From contig NZ_JAMXSF010000021.1 of assembly GCF_024124545.1 (NCBI RefSeq), forward strand, positions 49,079-113,078: a stretch of 64,000 bases of DNA, given 5' to 3'. Position numbers and translations under genes: made by a program. This document shows, in pieces, positions 36,676 through 44,259 of the stretch (within the stretch, counting starts at the first letter, position 1; every line of letters begins with the position of its first letter). Source of the stretch: Pseudoalteromonas sp. XMcav2-N. GTDB taxonomy: Bacteria > Pseudomonadota > Gammaproteobacteria > Enterobacterales > Alteromonadaceae. The notes under the pieces were generated by a model that was not told the DNA's origin, did no database searches, and saw nothing but the letters and a program-made list of their open reading frames with translations.

Positions 36676-37337
36676 TGATGAAAACACACATTCTGAGCGG
36701 GTTAACGGTGTCGGTGTTGCTGTTAAGTGGCTGTCAGATGATGAGTTCACAGCCAGCTCCGCAGACAGTGACCACAACACCTATGGCACCTAAAGTGGCC
36801 AAATTTCGTGAAATAGAAGTGCTGTATGAAGCATTGGAGGAGCAGGCGCCAGACGCCGAGCACCCCGTTGAACCTGGGTTTGTGAGCGAACGTCATCGAA
36901 AACAGGTGGCAAACTATGCCTCTCAGATAGCGCTGGAGTTGTCTGATTCATTACTGGGGGTTCACCCCCATTCTGTGGCTGTCACCAGCTTTGTCAGCTT
37001 TGACGATACACTCAGAAGCAGCAATCAGCTGGGTAATCAACTGGCTGAAAACCTGATACACGCATTTCAAAAACTGGGCTATGCAGCCCTTGATTTCAAA
37101 TCACAGCAACAGATCCAGGTGACCCGCAGTGGAGATTTCTTATTTTCTCGGGACAGCAGAGCCTTACCCGGTAAACCGGATCCGAGTCATGTGTTGTCCG
37201 GTACTATGATCTATCGGGATCGGGGTGTAGAAGTCAATGCACGGTTGCTGGATTTTGAAAGCCGGCTGGTGGTTGCCAGCTGTATGGTAACTATCCCATA
37301 TTTCGTCTTAGATCCCGGCGCAACCGCATCACGTTGA
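36675..37337 (+). CDS. FlgO-family lipoprotein, copy 3
   Basis: A 220-residue lipoprotein (lipobox LLSGC, Cys about residue 20). The FlgO domain matches copy 2 closely in pattern: VAVTSFVSFDDTLRSSNQLGNQLAEN, QVTRSGDFLFSRDSRAL, and HVLSGTMIYRDRGVEVNARLLD. The start ATG overlaps the previous TGA stop; an ATG one codon later is equally possible. The gene ends 131 bases before the tRNA-Arg. It is the last gene of the pilus-linked block. Confidence 0.78.
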   Translation: MMKTHILSGLTVSVLLLSGCQMMSSQPAPQTVTTTPMAPKVAKFREIEVLYEALEEQAPDAEHPVEPGFVSERHRKQVANYASQIALELSDSLLGVHPHSVAVTSFVSFDDTLRSSNQLGNQLAENLIHAFQKLGYAALDFKSQQQIQVTRSGDFLFSRDSRALPGKPDPSHVLSGTMIYRDRGVEVNARLLDFESRLVVASCMVTIPYFVLDPGATASR

Positions 37338-37424
37338 TCGTTGAGCGGCAAAGTGCAGCTCTTTGCCTTTGCCGTTTCTCTCCCTAGCGAATACATCATT
37401 TAAATTTTATTAAGAATCAATCGG

Positions 37425-37453
37425 TTGACCAATTGCCCGAAAACGCTTAGTAT
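37425..37453 (+). promoter_or_regulatory. sigma70 promoter of the tRNA-Arg gene
   Basis: TTGACC, 17 bases, TAGTAT. Spacing is ideal and the -10 lies 15 bases before the mature tRNA 5' end. Confidence 0.65.
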
Positions 37454-37468
37454 TTTCGTCAGCGACAC

Positions 37469-37543
37469 GGCCTCTTAGTTAAATGGATATAACAGTCCCC
37501 TCCTAAGGGATAGTTGCAGGTTCGATTCCTGCAGGGGCCGCCA
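37469..37543 (+). tRNA. tRNA-Arg (anticodon CCU)
   Basis: A 75-base cloverleaf including an encoded CCA end. The acceptor stem pairs GGCCTCT with AGGGGCC, and the anticodon arm is GTCCC / CTCCTAA / GGGAT with CCT at 37502-37504. The T arm is GCAGG TTCGATT CCTGC. It reads AGG codons. It stands between the pilus block and flgT, a common kind of boundary for inserted DNA. Confidence 0.97.
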
Positions 37544-37675
37544 GCGTTTTTCTCTTATAAATCAATTCTGATATAGCAATCACACCTCAGTAGAAACGAC
37601 CAAAAATGGTATAGGTAATCCAAATTATTGGAGGGATTATTAATCCTCACTGTGTGTTTTATCGAAGTAGAGCGC

Positions 37676-38866
37676 TTACAGCGCAAAGTCTTCCTGTTTC
37701 TGTACCATGACTTCGACTAAATCATTGATCTGGATATTATTCAGCGGCCGCTCTGAGATGTTTTCTGCAATGGCATTTTGCGCATTGACCTGAATGATAC
37801 GCACCTGGTTGAGGGTTTTGATGCTTTGTGGGAAAAACTGATTGGTCGTGCCCTGCATATCTCGTCGATGAGAAATGGTGAGCAGCTGTCCTGCTTCAAT
37901 GCCGTGATTACGGCCAAGATTTATCACTAACTTGCCTTGCTCGCGATGTAATATTTTACCTCTGCTGGGCAAGCATGACAGTGCAGAGTCCAGATCCTGG
38001 GCCACGCTGTTAAAGACGCTCTGGATCTGCTTGGCATAGTTGGTACGCCAAAAGGTATCGCTGTAGACATCAACAATCTTGGTTTTTTCAAAAGGCCAGA
38101 CGCCGCTGACGGCGTAGTGTTTCTGCCAGACCTTGTCGCGGGTCAGGGCATCAAATGCAACAAAGTCGATTTTAAAGCTGCGCACATATTCTTCATCCTG
38201 CCAGAATGCGTAGTCATCGTTGGTTTTATCTCCCGCTGCAATGTCGGTGATCTGGCTCATTAGTACATACTGACTGTTGCTTAACATGGTCAGAGAGTCA
38301 ATCAGCTGCCCATCATATTCAAAACGTTGGGTAAAAAACGGCCGAGCATTGATCGCATGATCCAGGTATGGGATCGGCTTAACGGTGAGGTTGCGCTGTG
38401 CCAGTGTATGATAAAGCCGCTCACTGCTGGCTTTTGCGATGTCAAAAATTTGACCCAGTCTGGCCTGATGAGGCTGGATCAGCTGGCTTTGTGTAATGGT
38501 TACTTGTTTTGCAATCGCCGCTTGTGCGCACTGCTCCAGCTTGGGGAAAATATCCAGATGCAAAGTGACACTGACGATCCCATCTTGCTTTTGTTCGGAA
38601 ACGAGGTTGATCTGCTGGATCTCGCCATGGCTCTTTATCTTGATTTGATCTTGCGTCAATACCCCATCGGCCAGTGTGGTAACACTAGATACCGTGGCGC
38701 CCGAGAAGATCAACGCCTGAGTAATGGCGTCCTGCACGGCTTCCTGGCGAGCTTCGGCCAGATCTTCTGTGTGTGCATTGGCGTAGCCCGTGACCTCAAA
38801 CCACTCTGCGCTGGCCCCAAAACTGGCGGTAGCCAGTAACACACTCATAATACGCGACAATTTCAT
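37676..38866 (-). CDS. flgT: Flagellar H-ring protein FlgT
   Basis: A 396-residue secreted protein with a signal peptide (about residues 1-20, ending FGASA). The N-terminal domain opens EWFEVTGYANAHTEDLAEARQEA, typical of FlgT. A TolB-like middle domain and a short C-terminal domain (about residues 325-392, GIEAGQLLTISHR) follow. In Vibrio FlgT forms the outer H ring around the polar flagellar basal body and helps assemble MotX/MotY. I chose the ATG at 38866; an upstream in-frame start at 38947 would place 27 residues before the signal peptide. It is divergent from flgP. Confidence 0.88.
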   Translation of the reverse strand: MKLSRIMSVLLATASFGASAEWFEVTGYANAHTEDLAEARQEAVQDAITQALIFSGATVSSVTTLADGVLTQDQIKIKSHGEIQQINLVSEQKQDGIVSVTLHLDIFPKLEQCAQAAIAKQVTITQSQLIQPHQARLGQIFDIAKASSERLYHTLAQRNLTVKPIPYLDHAINARPFFTQRFEYDGQLIDSLTMLSNSQYVLMSQITDIAAGDKTNDDYAFWQDEEYVRSFKIDFVAFDALTRDKVWQKHYAVSGVWPFEKTKIVDVYSDTFWRTNYAKQIQSVFNSVAQDLDSALSCLPSRGKILHREQGKLVINLGRNHGIEAGQLLTISHRRDMQGTTNQFFPQSIKTLNQVRIIQVNAQNAIAENISERPLNNIQINDLVEVMVQKQEDFAL

Positions 38867-38929
38867 GACTTTATTACCGAACTTTAAGCAAATCTCTAAC
38901 TTAGCACAGCAAGTCCTGTGCCAAAGGTA

Positions 38930-38946
38930 TTGGCAAGGTTTGTGCA
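38930..38946 (+). promoter_or_regulatory. sigma54 promoter upstream of flgP
   Basis: TTGGCAAG, four bases, GTGCA: the GG and GC pairs are 10 bases apart as sigma54 requires. It lies 54 bases before flgP. In Vibrio flgOP transcription depends on the flagellar sigma54 cascade, so the placement fits. Confidence 0.65.
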
Positions 38947-39000
38947 TAAAGATTTGTTACTTGATGATATGGCAAATGTGCCACACAGAGGAGTTACCCT

Positions 39001-39501
39001 ATGAATCAGTTTAGAGCGCTTTGGCGTCAGCGGGTAGTCAACCTGCTCAAATCCTGTGCTGTTGTTACGGCTGCGGCACTGGGTCTTGCGGGATGTAGCT
39101 CTATCATAGACAAGCATGTTGAATACAGCTATGTGAAACCCGACTCTTATCCCGTGCTCAAGGCGGTTGGTTATGCTCCGTTGAGCTCTCAGCCGGGCAG
39201 CAGTGACAGTGAAAAAATGCTGATGGCCATTAAGGTCTCTAAGCTTGAAGCCTACCGCGAGCTTGCAGAGCAGGTGTATGGTCACCGATTGAGTGCCAGC
39301 ACCACAGTACAGGGCGCAGTGGCGCAGAATGATGGGTTACGCAGCCAGGTGCAGGGCCTGATCCGAGGCGCCAAAGTCATGAAAAGCTATGCGGTGGGAG
39401 ACATCTACACCACGGAACTGGAGCTTGATATGAAGCGGGTTTACGATTTGTATATTGGTGAGGTTAAACCACGTAAAGTGGAGCGTGTCACTTATTACTG
39501 A
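39001..39501 (+). CDS. flgP: Flagellar outer-membrane lipoprotein FlgP
   Basis: A 166-residue lipoprotein of the LPP20 family (lipobox GLAGC, Cys about residue 32). Domain features: AMKVSKLEAYRELAEQVYGHRLSA near residues 80-105 and the end strand VYDLYIGEVKPRKV. In Vibrio FlgP forms part of the outer ring of the polar flagellum. The ribosome site GAGGAG lies 7 bases before the ATG. Unlike Vibrio, no flgO precedes it; FlgO-like genes lie about 1.7 kb away beyond flgT and the tRNA. Confidence 0.88.
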   Translation: MNQFRALWRQRVVNLLKSCAVVTAAALGLAGCSSIIDKHVEYSYVKPDSYPVLKAVGYAPLSSQPGSSDSEKMLMAIKVSKLEAYRELAEQVYGHRLSASTTVQGAVAQNDGLRSQVQGLIRGAKVMKSYAVGDIYTTELELDMKRVYDLYIGEVKPRKVERVTYY

Positions 39502-39631
39502 GCCAGGCCTGTCGGGTCAGGTCGGCCAATTATGCCCTTTGCTTTCAGTGTGCCTTCAATTTATACTGTTTAAATATACACATCACCTCTGAATATCAGA
39601 GGTGTATTTCAAGGTAAATGGAGGCTGGTCT

Positions 39632-40123
39632 GTGCTGGACCCAAGAACTGAAGCTCAAAAGGTGCTTAAACGGCTGTGGAGTGATAACCAGTTTCCGGTT
39701 GATCCTGTGACTATCTGCAAGTCACTTGGGCTTGACGTCGTGGAGATGGCGCTACCAGAAAAAGTATCTGGGGCGTTGATCAAAGAAGCCGGAACGGATC
39801 CCGTGATTGTGCTGCATCAGGACGATCATTTAAATCGCAAACGATTTAGCTGTGCCCACGAGCTTGGGCACTACATTTCCCGCATTGAATCCGATAACAC
39901 GGATAAAGAGTATGAGTACATTGATCTCAGAGGTCCCAGTGCATCCACCGGCGAAGACGAAGAAGAGGTGTTTGCCAACCAGTTTGCTGCCAACTTACTC
40001 ATGCCCAATGAAGAAGTGAAAAAGCTCCATCGCAAGAAAGTCGCCCACTTTGAAATGGCAATCCACTTCGGCGTATCTGTTGAAGCCCTCAAATATAAGC
40101 TAAATGCACTGGACTTGCTGTAA
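39632..40123 (+). CDS. ImmA/IrrE-family metallopeptidase-like protein
   Basis: A 163-residue protein with the zinc motif HELGH in FSCAHELGHYIS (near residue 80), and the downstream acidic-Asn segment EEVFANQFAANLLMP, both typical of ImmA/IrrE (COG2856). Such peptidases cleave repressors or act in mobile-element and stress responses. No helix-turn-helix partner is encoded nearby. The GTG at 39632 with GGAGG 7 bases upstream is preferred over a GTG at 39602. Its stop overlaps the ATG of the next gene, so the pair is coupled. Placement inside a flagellar cluster is unusual. Confidence 0.82.
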   Translation: MLDPRTEAQKVLKRLWSDNQFPVDPVTICKSLGLDVVEMALPEKVSGALIKEAGTDPVIVLHQDDHLNRKRFSCAHELGHYISRIESDNTDKEYEYIDLRGPSASTGEDEEEVFANQFAANLLMPNEEVKKLHRKKVAHFEMAIHFGVSVEALKYKLNALDLL

Positions 40124-40464
40124 TGACACAGAGCAGGGAAGAACAAAAAGCAGAGCATTCATCGCTTGCTGCGCAGATCAAACACAACTTCAAAGAAAAT
40201 AAGTTTACCAATGTTGACCCCATGCAGGCGCAAAAGGTCAAAGATGCCGAATCTGACCGGGATTTAAAGCAAAAATATGCATGGTGGTTTATTGGTATTC
40301 TGGTTGTTCAGCTGTTGATTATGAATGTAGTACTCGTACTGGTGGGTCTGCAAAAGCTGCAATTTGAAGAGTGGACACTTAATTTATATATGGCAGGTAC
40401 ATTGGCTGAGGTATTCGGTGTTATCTTGGTGATCACCAAGAACTTGTTTCCCACTAAGCCTTAG
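40123..40464 (+). CDS. Small two-span membrane protein, partner of the ImmA-like peptidase
   Basis: A 113-residue protein not assigned to a family. A hydrophilic, helical N-terminus (about residues 1-50, charged) is followed by two hydrophobic helices (about 53-73 and 88-105) joined by a short loop. The TAATG overlap with the peptidase gene argues for joint function, for example membrane sensing coupled to a cytosolic peptidase; that is speculation. It ends just before a hairpin shared with the flgN end. Confidence 0.65.
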   Translation: MTQSREEQKAEHSSLAAQIKHNFKENKFTNVDPMQAQKVKDAESDRDLKQKYAWWFIGILVVQLLIMNVVLVLVGLQKLQFEEWTLNLYMAGTLAEVFGVILVITKNLFPTKP

Positions 40465-40470
40465 CTGACT

Positions 40471-40501
40471 AAGCCTGATTAAAAAGCGGACTATCAGGCT
40501 T
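40471..40501. terminator. Hairpin between the convergent membrane-protein gene and flgN
   Basis: AAGCCTGAT, 13-base loop, ATCAGGCTT. It overlaps the flgN stop codon and could end transcription from either side, though the T-tract is short. Confidence 0.5.
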
Positions 40502-40922
40502 TAAGGTTCTTAACTAACTCACCCATATTTGAAACAACACTGCCATCTTGCCCATAGGTCATAGAGGTCGGCGCACCAATCAAAATATCTTTGAGTTCAC
40601 GCACCGTGAGTTGTGCCTGGTGTGCTGCCTGCGCGTTAACGTCATTTTGTTTCTTGCAGCGATACAGTAACTCTTTAATTTGCTCGGTTAACGGGGTGAT
40701 CTCATCATTGCTGAAGGTGCTTTGCGGGTACTTGGACAGGTCTTTATCCAGCTTTTGAAGCTGGTTGAGTGTATTGAGCTTATCGCGTGCAATCTCTTTG
40801 AGGTTGTCGCCATTGCGAGAGGCAAGCGCCTCTAACTCATCGTCCAGAAGCTGGGTCAGAGCTTCCAGAAGATTAATTTGCGCTGTTAGCTGATGGGCAC
40901 ACAGTGCCGTTTGGTCGTCCAC
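40494..40922 (-). CDS. flgN: FlgN-like flagellar export chaperone
   Basis: A 142-residue, almost all-helical acidic protein: three long helices (about residues 8-38, 40-65, 70-110) as in FlgN. FlgN escorts hook-associated proteins FlgK and FlgL to the export gate. It sits 7 bases after flgM in the usual flgM-flgN order. Sequence conservation in this family is low, so the call rests on size, helicity and position. Confidence 0.82.
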   Translation of the reverse strand: MDDQTALCAHQLTAQINLLEALTQLLDDELEALASRNGDNLKEIARDKLNTLNQLQKLDKDLSKYPQSTFSNDEITPLTEQIKELLYRCKKQNDVNAQAAHQAQLTVRELKDILIGAPTSMTYGQDGSVVSNMGELVKNLKA

Positions 40923-40929
40923 TTATACT

Positions 40930-41253
40930 CTATCCAAATAAATCGAACTCAAAGGCGGCAATATTTTTTGCCAGCTTTTCACTATCCACCTGATATTTGC
41001 CTTCAGCAATGGCTTTTTTCAGCTCTTCGACTTTCTTACTGTCGAAGGAGGGCGCCTGTTGCGCTTTTTCCTGAAGCCCTTTCAGTTGCTGTGCTTGTGG
41101 TGTCAGGCTTACTGAATCCGCTGCAGCTTTGGCCTGAGCTTGCGGTTTAGCAGCGGTATTACTTGCTTCATTTCTTTGTAATTCAGCACGTTGTTGCTTT
41201 GCATTTGTTGCAACATTGTTCGGCTGATTTTGACCGTTAATGTTGTTTACCAT
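40930..41253 (-). CDS. flgM: Anti-sigma28 factor FlgM
   Basis: A 107-residue protein with a disordered Asn/Gln/Ala-rich N-terminal half and a C-terminal FliA-binding region (SVSLTPQAQQLKGLQ, then DSKKVEELKKAIAEGKYQVDSEKLAKNI). FlgM holds sigma28 inactive until it is exported through the finished hook. A sigma28 promoter lies directly upstream, giving the expected feedback loop. Confidence 0.92.
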   Translation of the reverse strand: MVNNINGQNQPNNVATNAKQQRAELQRNEASNTAAKPQAQAKAAADSVSLTPQAQQLKGLQEKAQQAPSFDSKKVEELKKAIAEGKYQVDSEKLAKNIAAFEFDLFG

Positions 41254-41288
41254 GATGATGACCCGTTAGTTAAATTGCTTCAGCCTTT

Positions 41289-41315
41289 ATATCGGCAAGC
41301 CATTCGCTTACTTTA
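41289..41315 (-). promoter_or_regulatory. sigma28 (FliA) promoter of flgM-flgN
   Basis: On the minus strand, TAAAGTAA, 11 bases, GCCGATAT: a match to the sigma28 consensus TAAAGTTT-N11-GCCGATAA at 13 of 16 positions with exact spacing. It ends 36 bases before the flgM start. Confidence 0.85.
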
Positions 41316-41324
41316 GCAAAAAAA

Positions 41325-42038
41325 TCAGATTTTGACTGCTACTGAATCAACATCTTTCACCCGTGCAAGCACCGTTTTACCTGACCTCGCATTTTTGACC
41401 CGGATTTGCTCTCCTAAGTTCCCATCCTGCAAGGCAATACCACTTGTTTTAATCATTAGTGTGCCATCACTGGCCAGAATTGTCACGTTATCCCCCTTGC
41501 AAATCATGCAAATCTGAAACATGCTGATTGGCTTGCCTTGTTGAACACGGCGTTTGGTTTTGCTGCCAATGAGTAGCGATATATTGTCGATATTAGCTGC
41601 TCGGACAAAGTGTTTGGGGCGCATTTCGATTGTTAAATCATCTGCAGTTAACAGGACGCCCTTGTCCAGCATCCGGGTGCTGACTATCACAGGTAACAGT
41701 GTTTCGATTTTTACATGAACAAACTGAACCCAGGATTCAAGGTCTTCGCAGCGCACCATCACAGTAACCTGGCGATTAAAAGGCGGACTGGACTTACTGC
41801 TGACTTGCAAGGGTCGCTGACACTGGCGCTGAGACAAGCGAGTATCTAATGGCAAAGCTGACACCTGCTGTTGCTCTTCTGCCTGGGTTGGGGCAGGGAG
41901 CTGTTCCGAGATGAAATCTATTGCTATTTTTTCAATATCTTTTGACTCATAGGTTTGACCATAAGCAAATGACGTGGCTAAAAAATATGCCACTATGGGA
42001 AAGAAATAAGCGGATAATGTAATTTTTAACAAACTCAT
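41325..42038 (-). CDS. flgA: FlgA, P-ring assembly chaperone
   Basis: A 237-residue periplasmic protein with a signal peptide (end about SFAYG, residue 27). The SAF domain and beta-clip region show PVIVSTRMLDKGVLLTADDLT (near residue 130) and the C-terminal pattern GEQIRVKNARSGKTVLARV. FlgA assists FlgI assembly into the P ring. It is followed after 71 bases by flgM on the same strand and is divergent from cheV. Confidence 0.92.
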   Translation of the reverse strand: MSLLKITLSAYFFPIVAYFLATSFAYGQTYESKDIEKIAIDFISEQLPAPTQAEEQQQVSALPLDTRLSQRQCQRPLQVSSKSSPPFNRQVTVMVRCEDLESWVQFVHVKIETLLPVIVSTRMLDKGVLLTADDLTIEMRPKHFVRAANIDNISLLIGSKTKRRVQQGKPISMFQICMICKGDNVTILASDGTLMIKTSGIALQDGNLGEQIRVKNARSGKTVLARVKDVDSVAVKI

Positions 42039-42177
42039 GATGTTTCGACTATGCTTATGGGGTGAAACAAGGTATAAAGATTTTGCGTGATTTGCCTCAC
42101 CGCTTCAAGGGCGACTTTGAATGGTAGAGTACAAGCAAACATTGTTCCGATAAGCAGTTTTATAGCAGGAGAATGAC

Positions 42178-43110
42178 ATGGCAGGTATTTTGGACTCAGT
42201 AAACCAACGAACGCAGTTGGTGGGTCAAAACCGACTTGAACTTTTACTATTTCGCCTCAGAGGGCGTCAACGCTTTGGGATCAATGTATTCAAAGTAAGA
42301 GAAGTGCTTCAGTGTCCACCCCTAACGGCGATGCCTAAATCTAACGCCTTTATCAGAGGGGTAGCACATATTCGTGGGCAAACGATTTCCGTTATTGACA
42401 TGTCCCTGGCTGTCGGCGGACCACCCATCGAAAATATTAAAGACTGCTTTATTATCATTGCCGAGTATAACCGCTCAGTGCAGGGCTTTTTGGTGGGTGC
42501 GGTGGAGCGCATAGTGAATATGAACTGGGAAAAAATCATGCCTCCGCCTTCAGGTGCAGGTCGCTATTCCTATTTGACGGCGGTAACAGAGATCGAAAAT
42601 GAGCTGGTTGAGATCCTCGACGTAGAAAAGATCCTCAATGAGATCTGCCCAATCAATACAGAGGTGAGTCAGGAAATTGTCGCTGACGGTGAAATGCAGC
42701 GTGACCTCGGTGAGCGTATTGTCTTTATCGCCGACGACTCTGCGGTTGCCCGTAATCAGGTTAAGCGTGCGCTTGAGCCACTTGGTGTGCAAACCGAACT
42801 GGCCAAAAATGGTAAAGAAGCGCTACTTCGCTTAAAAGAAATCGCGGAAATGGATTGTCAGAATGATGTCACTGAGCGTGTTGGCCTGCTGATCTCAGAT
42901 GTTGAAATGCCAGAAATGGACGGTTACACACTCACCGCCGAGATAAAAGCAGATCCTAAGCTGGCGCCTTTGCACGTTATTTTACATACTTCACTGAGTG
43001 GCGTCTTTAATCACGCAATGATCGAAAAGGTCGGTGCTGATGATTTTATTGCTAAATTTAACCCCGATGAATTGGCAACAGCCGTGAAAAAATGGGTTCA
43101 TTGCGATTAA
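42178..43110 (+). CDS. cheV: CheV chemotaxis coupling protein
   Basis: A 310-residue CheW-receiver fusion. The CheW domain (about residues 15-160) shows FRLRGRQRFGINVFKVREVL and VIDMSLAVGG; the receiver domain (about 180-308) has IADDSAVARNQ and the phospho-Asp in LLISDVEMPEMDGY. CheV couples receptors to CheA and adapts by phosphorylation. A weak sigma28-like -10 (TCCGATAA, 42146-42153) precedes it but its -35 is poor. AGGAG lies before the ATG. Confidence 0.93.
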   Translation: MAGILDSVNQRTQLVGQNRLELLLFRLRGRQRFGINVFKVREVLQCPPLTAMPKSNAFIRGVAHIRGQTISVIDMSLAVGGPPIENIKDCFIIIAEYNRSVQGFLVGAVERIVNMNWEKIMPPPSGAGRYSYLTAVTEIENELVEILDVEKILNEICPINTEVSQEIVADGEMQRDLGERIVFIADDSAVARNQVKRALEPLGVQTELAKNGKEALLRLKEIAEMDCQNDVTERVGLLISDVEMPEMDGYTLTAEIKADPKLAPLHVILHTSLSGVFNHAMIEKVGADDFIAKFNPDELATAVKKWVHCD

Positions 43111-43127
43111 TTAGTGGCGGTAATACT

Positions 43128-43961
43128 TTGGAAAATAAACACTTAGAACAAAGCGAGTATGATCAATTTCGCACTTTCTTAGAGCAACAGTGCGGTATTG
43201 TGCTGGGTGATAACAAGTTATACCTGGTGAAAAGCCGACTTGCGCCTCTTATGTCTCGTTTTGGCGTTGACTCTTTGTCTGCTTTGGTGAGCAAGACATT
43301 GAGTCCACATGAGCGGCAATTGCGTGCCGCCGTAGTTGATGCGATGACTACCAATGAAACCTTGTGGTTTCGGGATCAGTATCCATTCGAACTACTCAAG
43401 ACCAAGATCTTTCCGGAATTTAAAGATCTGCGCCGACCTGTTAAGATCTGGTCAGCAGCAAGCTCGTCAGGTCAGGAGCCCTATTCTATTGCGATGTCCG
43501 CCAATGAATATCAAACGTCAAGCCCTGGTGCATTGAAGATGGGCGCACAGATCGTTGGTACAGATATTTCAAACACTATGCTGGATATGTGTAAGAATGC
43601 AGAGTATGACGCGCTGGCATTGGCACGGGGCTTGTCGCCAGAACGTAAAAAGAAGTTTTTTACCGACAGCGGCAATGGCATGGCGAAAGTAAACGAGCCC
43701 ATTCGCAGAATGGTTAATTTCCGGCATCTAAATTTATTAGACTCTTATGCCTTATTAGGTAAATTTGATGTCATTTTTTGCCGTAACGTGCTGATCTACT
43801 TTTCACCGGATGTGAAAGCCAAGATAATTAGCCAGTTTGCACAGGCGCTCAACCCGAAGGGATACCTGTTTCTTGGTGCGTCTGAGTCTATGGCGGGTCT
43901 GAACAATGACTTTGACATGCTGCGTTGTAATCCCGGTATCATATACCAGAAAAAAGCTTAG
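43128..43961 (+). CDS. cheR: CheR chemoreceptor methyltransferase
   Basis: A CheR of about 277 residues. The N-terminal helical domain (EYDQFRTFLEQQCGIVLG) is followed by the SAM-binding domain with TTNETLWFRD, KIWSAASSSGQEPYSIAM, IVGTDIS and FCRNVLIYF. It methylates receptor glutamates. I favour a TTG start at 43128; an ATG at 43092, overlapping the cheV end by 19 bases, would add 12 residues. It is cotranscribed with cheV. A hairpin (CAGGCCGC/GCGGCCTG) follows at 43970. Confidence 0.9.
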   Translation: MENKHLEQSEYDQFRTFLEQQCGIVLGDNKLYLVKSRLAPLMSRFGVDSLSALVSKTLSPHERQLRAAVVDAMTTNETLWFRDQYPFELLKTKIFPEFKDLRRPVKIWSAASSSGQEPYSIAMSANEYQTSSPGALKMGAQIVGTDISNTMLDMCKNAEYDALALARGLSPERKKKFFTDSGNGMAKVNEPIRRMVNFRHLNLLDSYALLGKFDVIFCRNVLIYFSPDVKAKIISQFAQALNPKGYLFLGASESMAGLNNDFDMLRCNPGIIYQKKA

Positions 43962-43969
43962 TATTTGTT

Positions 43970-43990
43970 CAGGCCGCAATTCGCGGCCTG
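43970..43990 (+). terminator. Weak terminator-like hairpin after cheR
   Basis: CAGGCCGC, five-base loop, GCGGCCTG with only a partial T-tract (ATTACTTTG). The remaining bases to 44259 contain no gene I can support; flgB and the hook genes do not follow here, unlike many relatives. Confidence 0.6.
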
Positions 43991-44259
43991 ATTACTTTGT
44001 GCCCACAACTTTGCAGTAGTAGCTGCTCAGGCTTAACCCATCTCGGTAAGCACATAAACAACGAGTACTACCTCATTTCAATCGTGAAACGCCTCGCCAT
44101 CTGGACAGGTGGCTTTACGATAATTTCATGTAACCTTTCAGCCACCGCTATTTTTAATTACTAATTGAATGATTTGCTTGACCTCAACTTAGGTTGGGGG
44201 TTTATCTTTTACAGGTAAAGTTTTAACATTAAGTTAACTTGAAGGACGAAGGAAAGAGT

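Noticed and set aside
42127..42153. sigma28 promoter for cheV
   Set aside because: The -10 (TCCGATAA) is good, but the -35 is poor at the required 11-base spacing.
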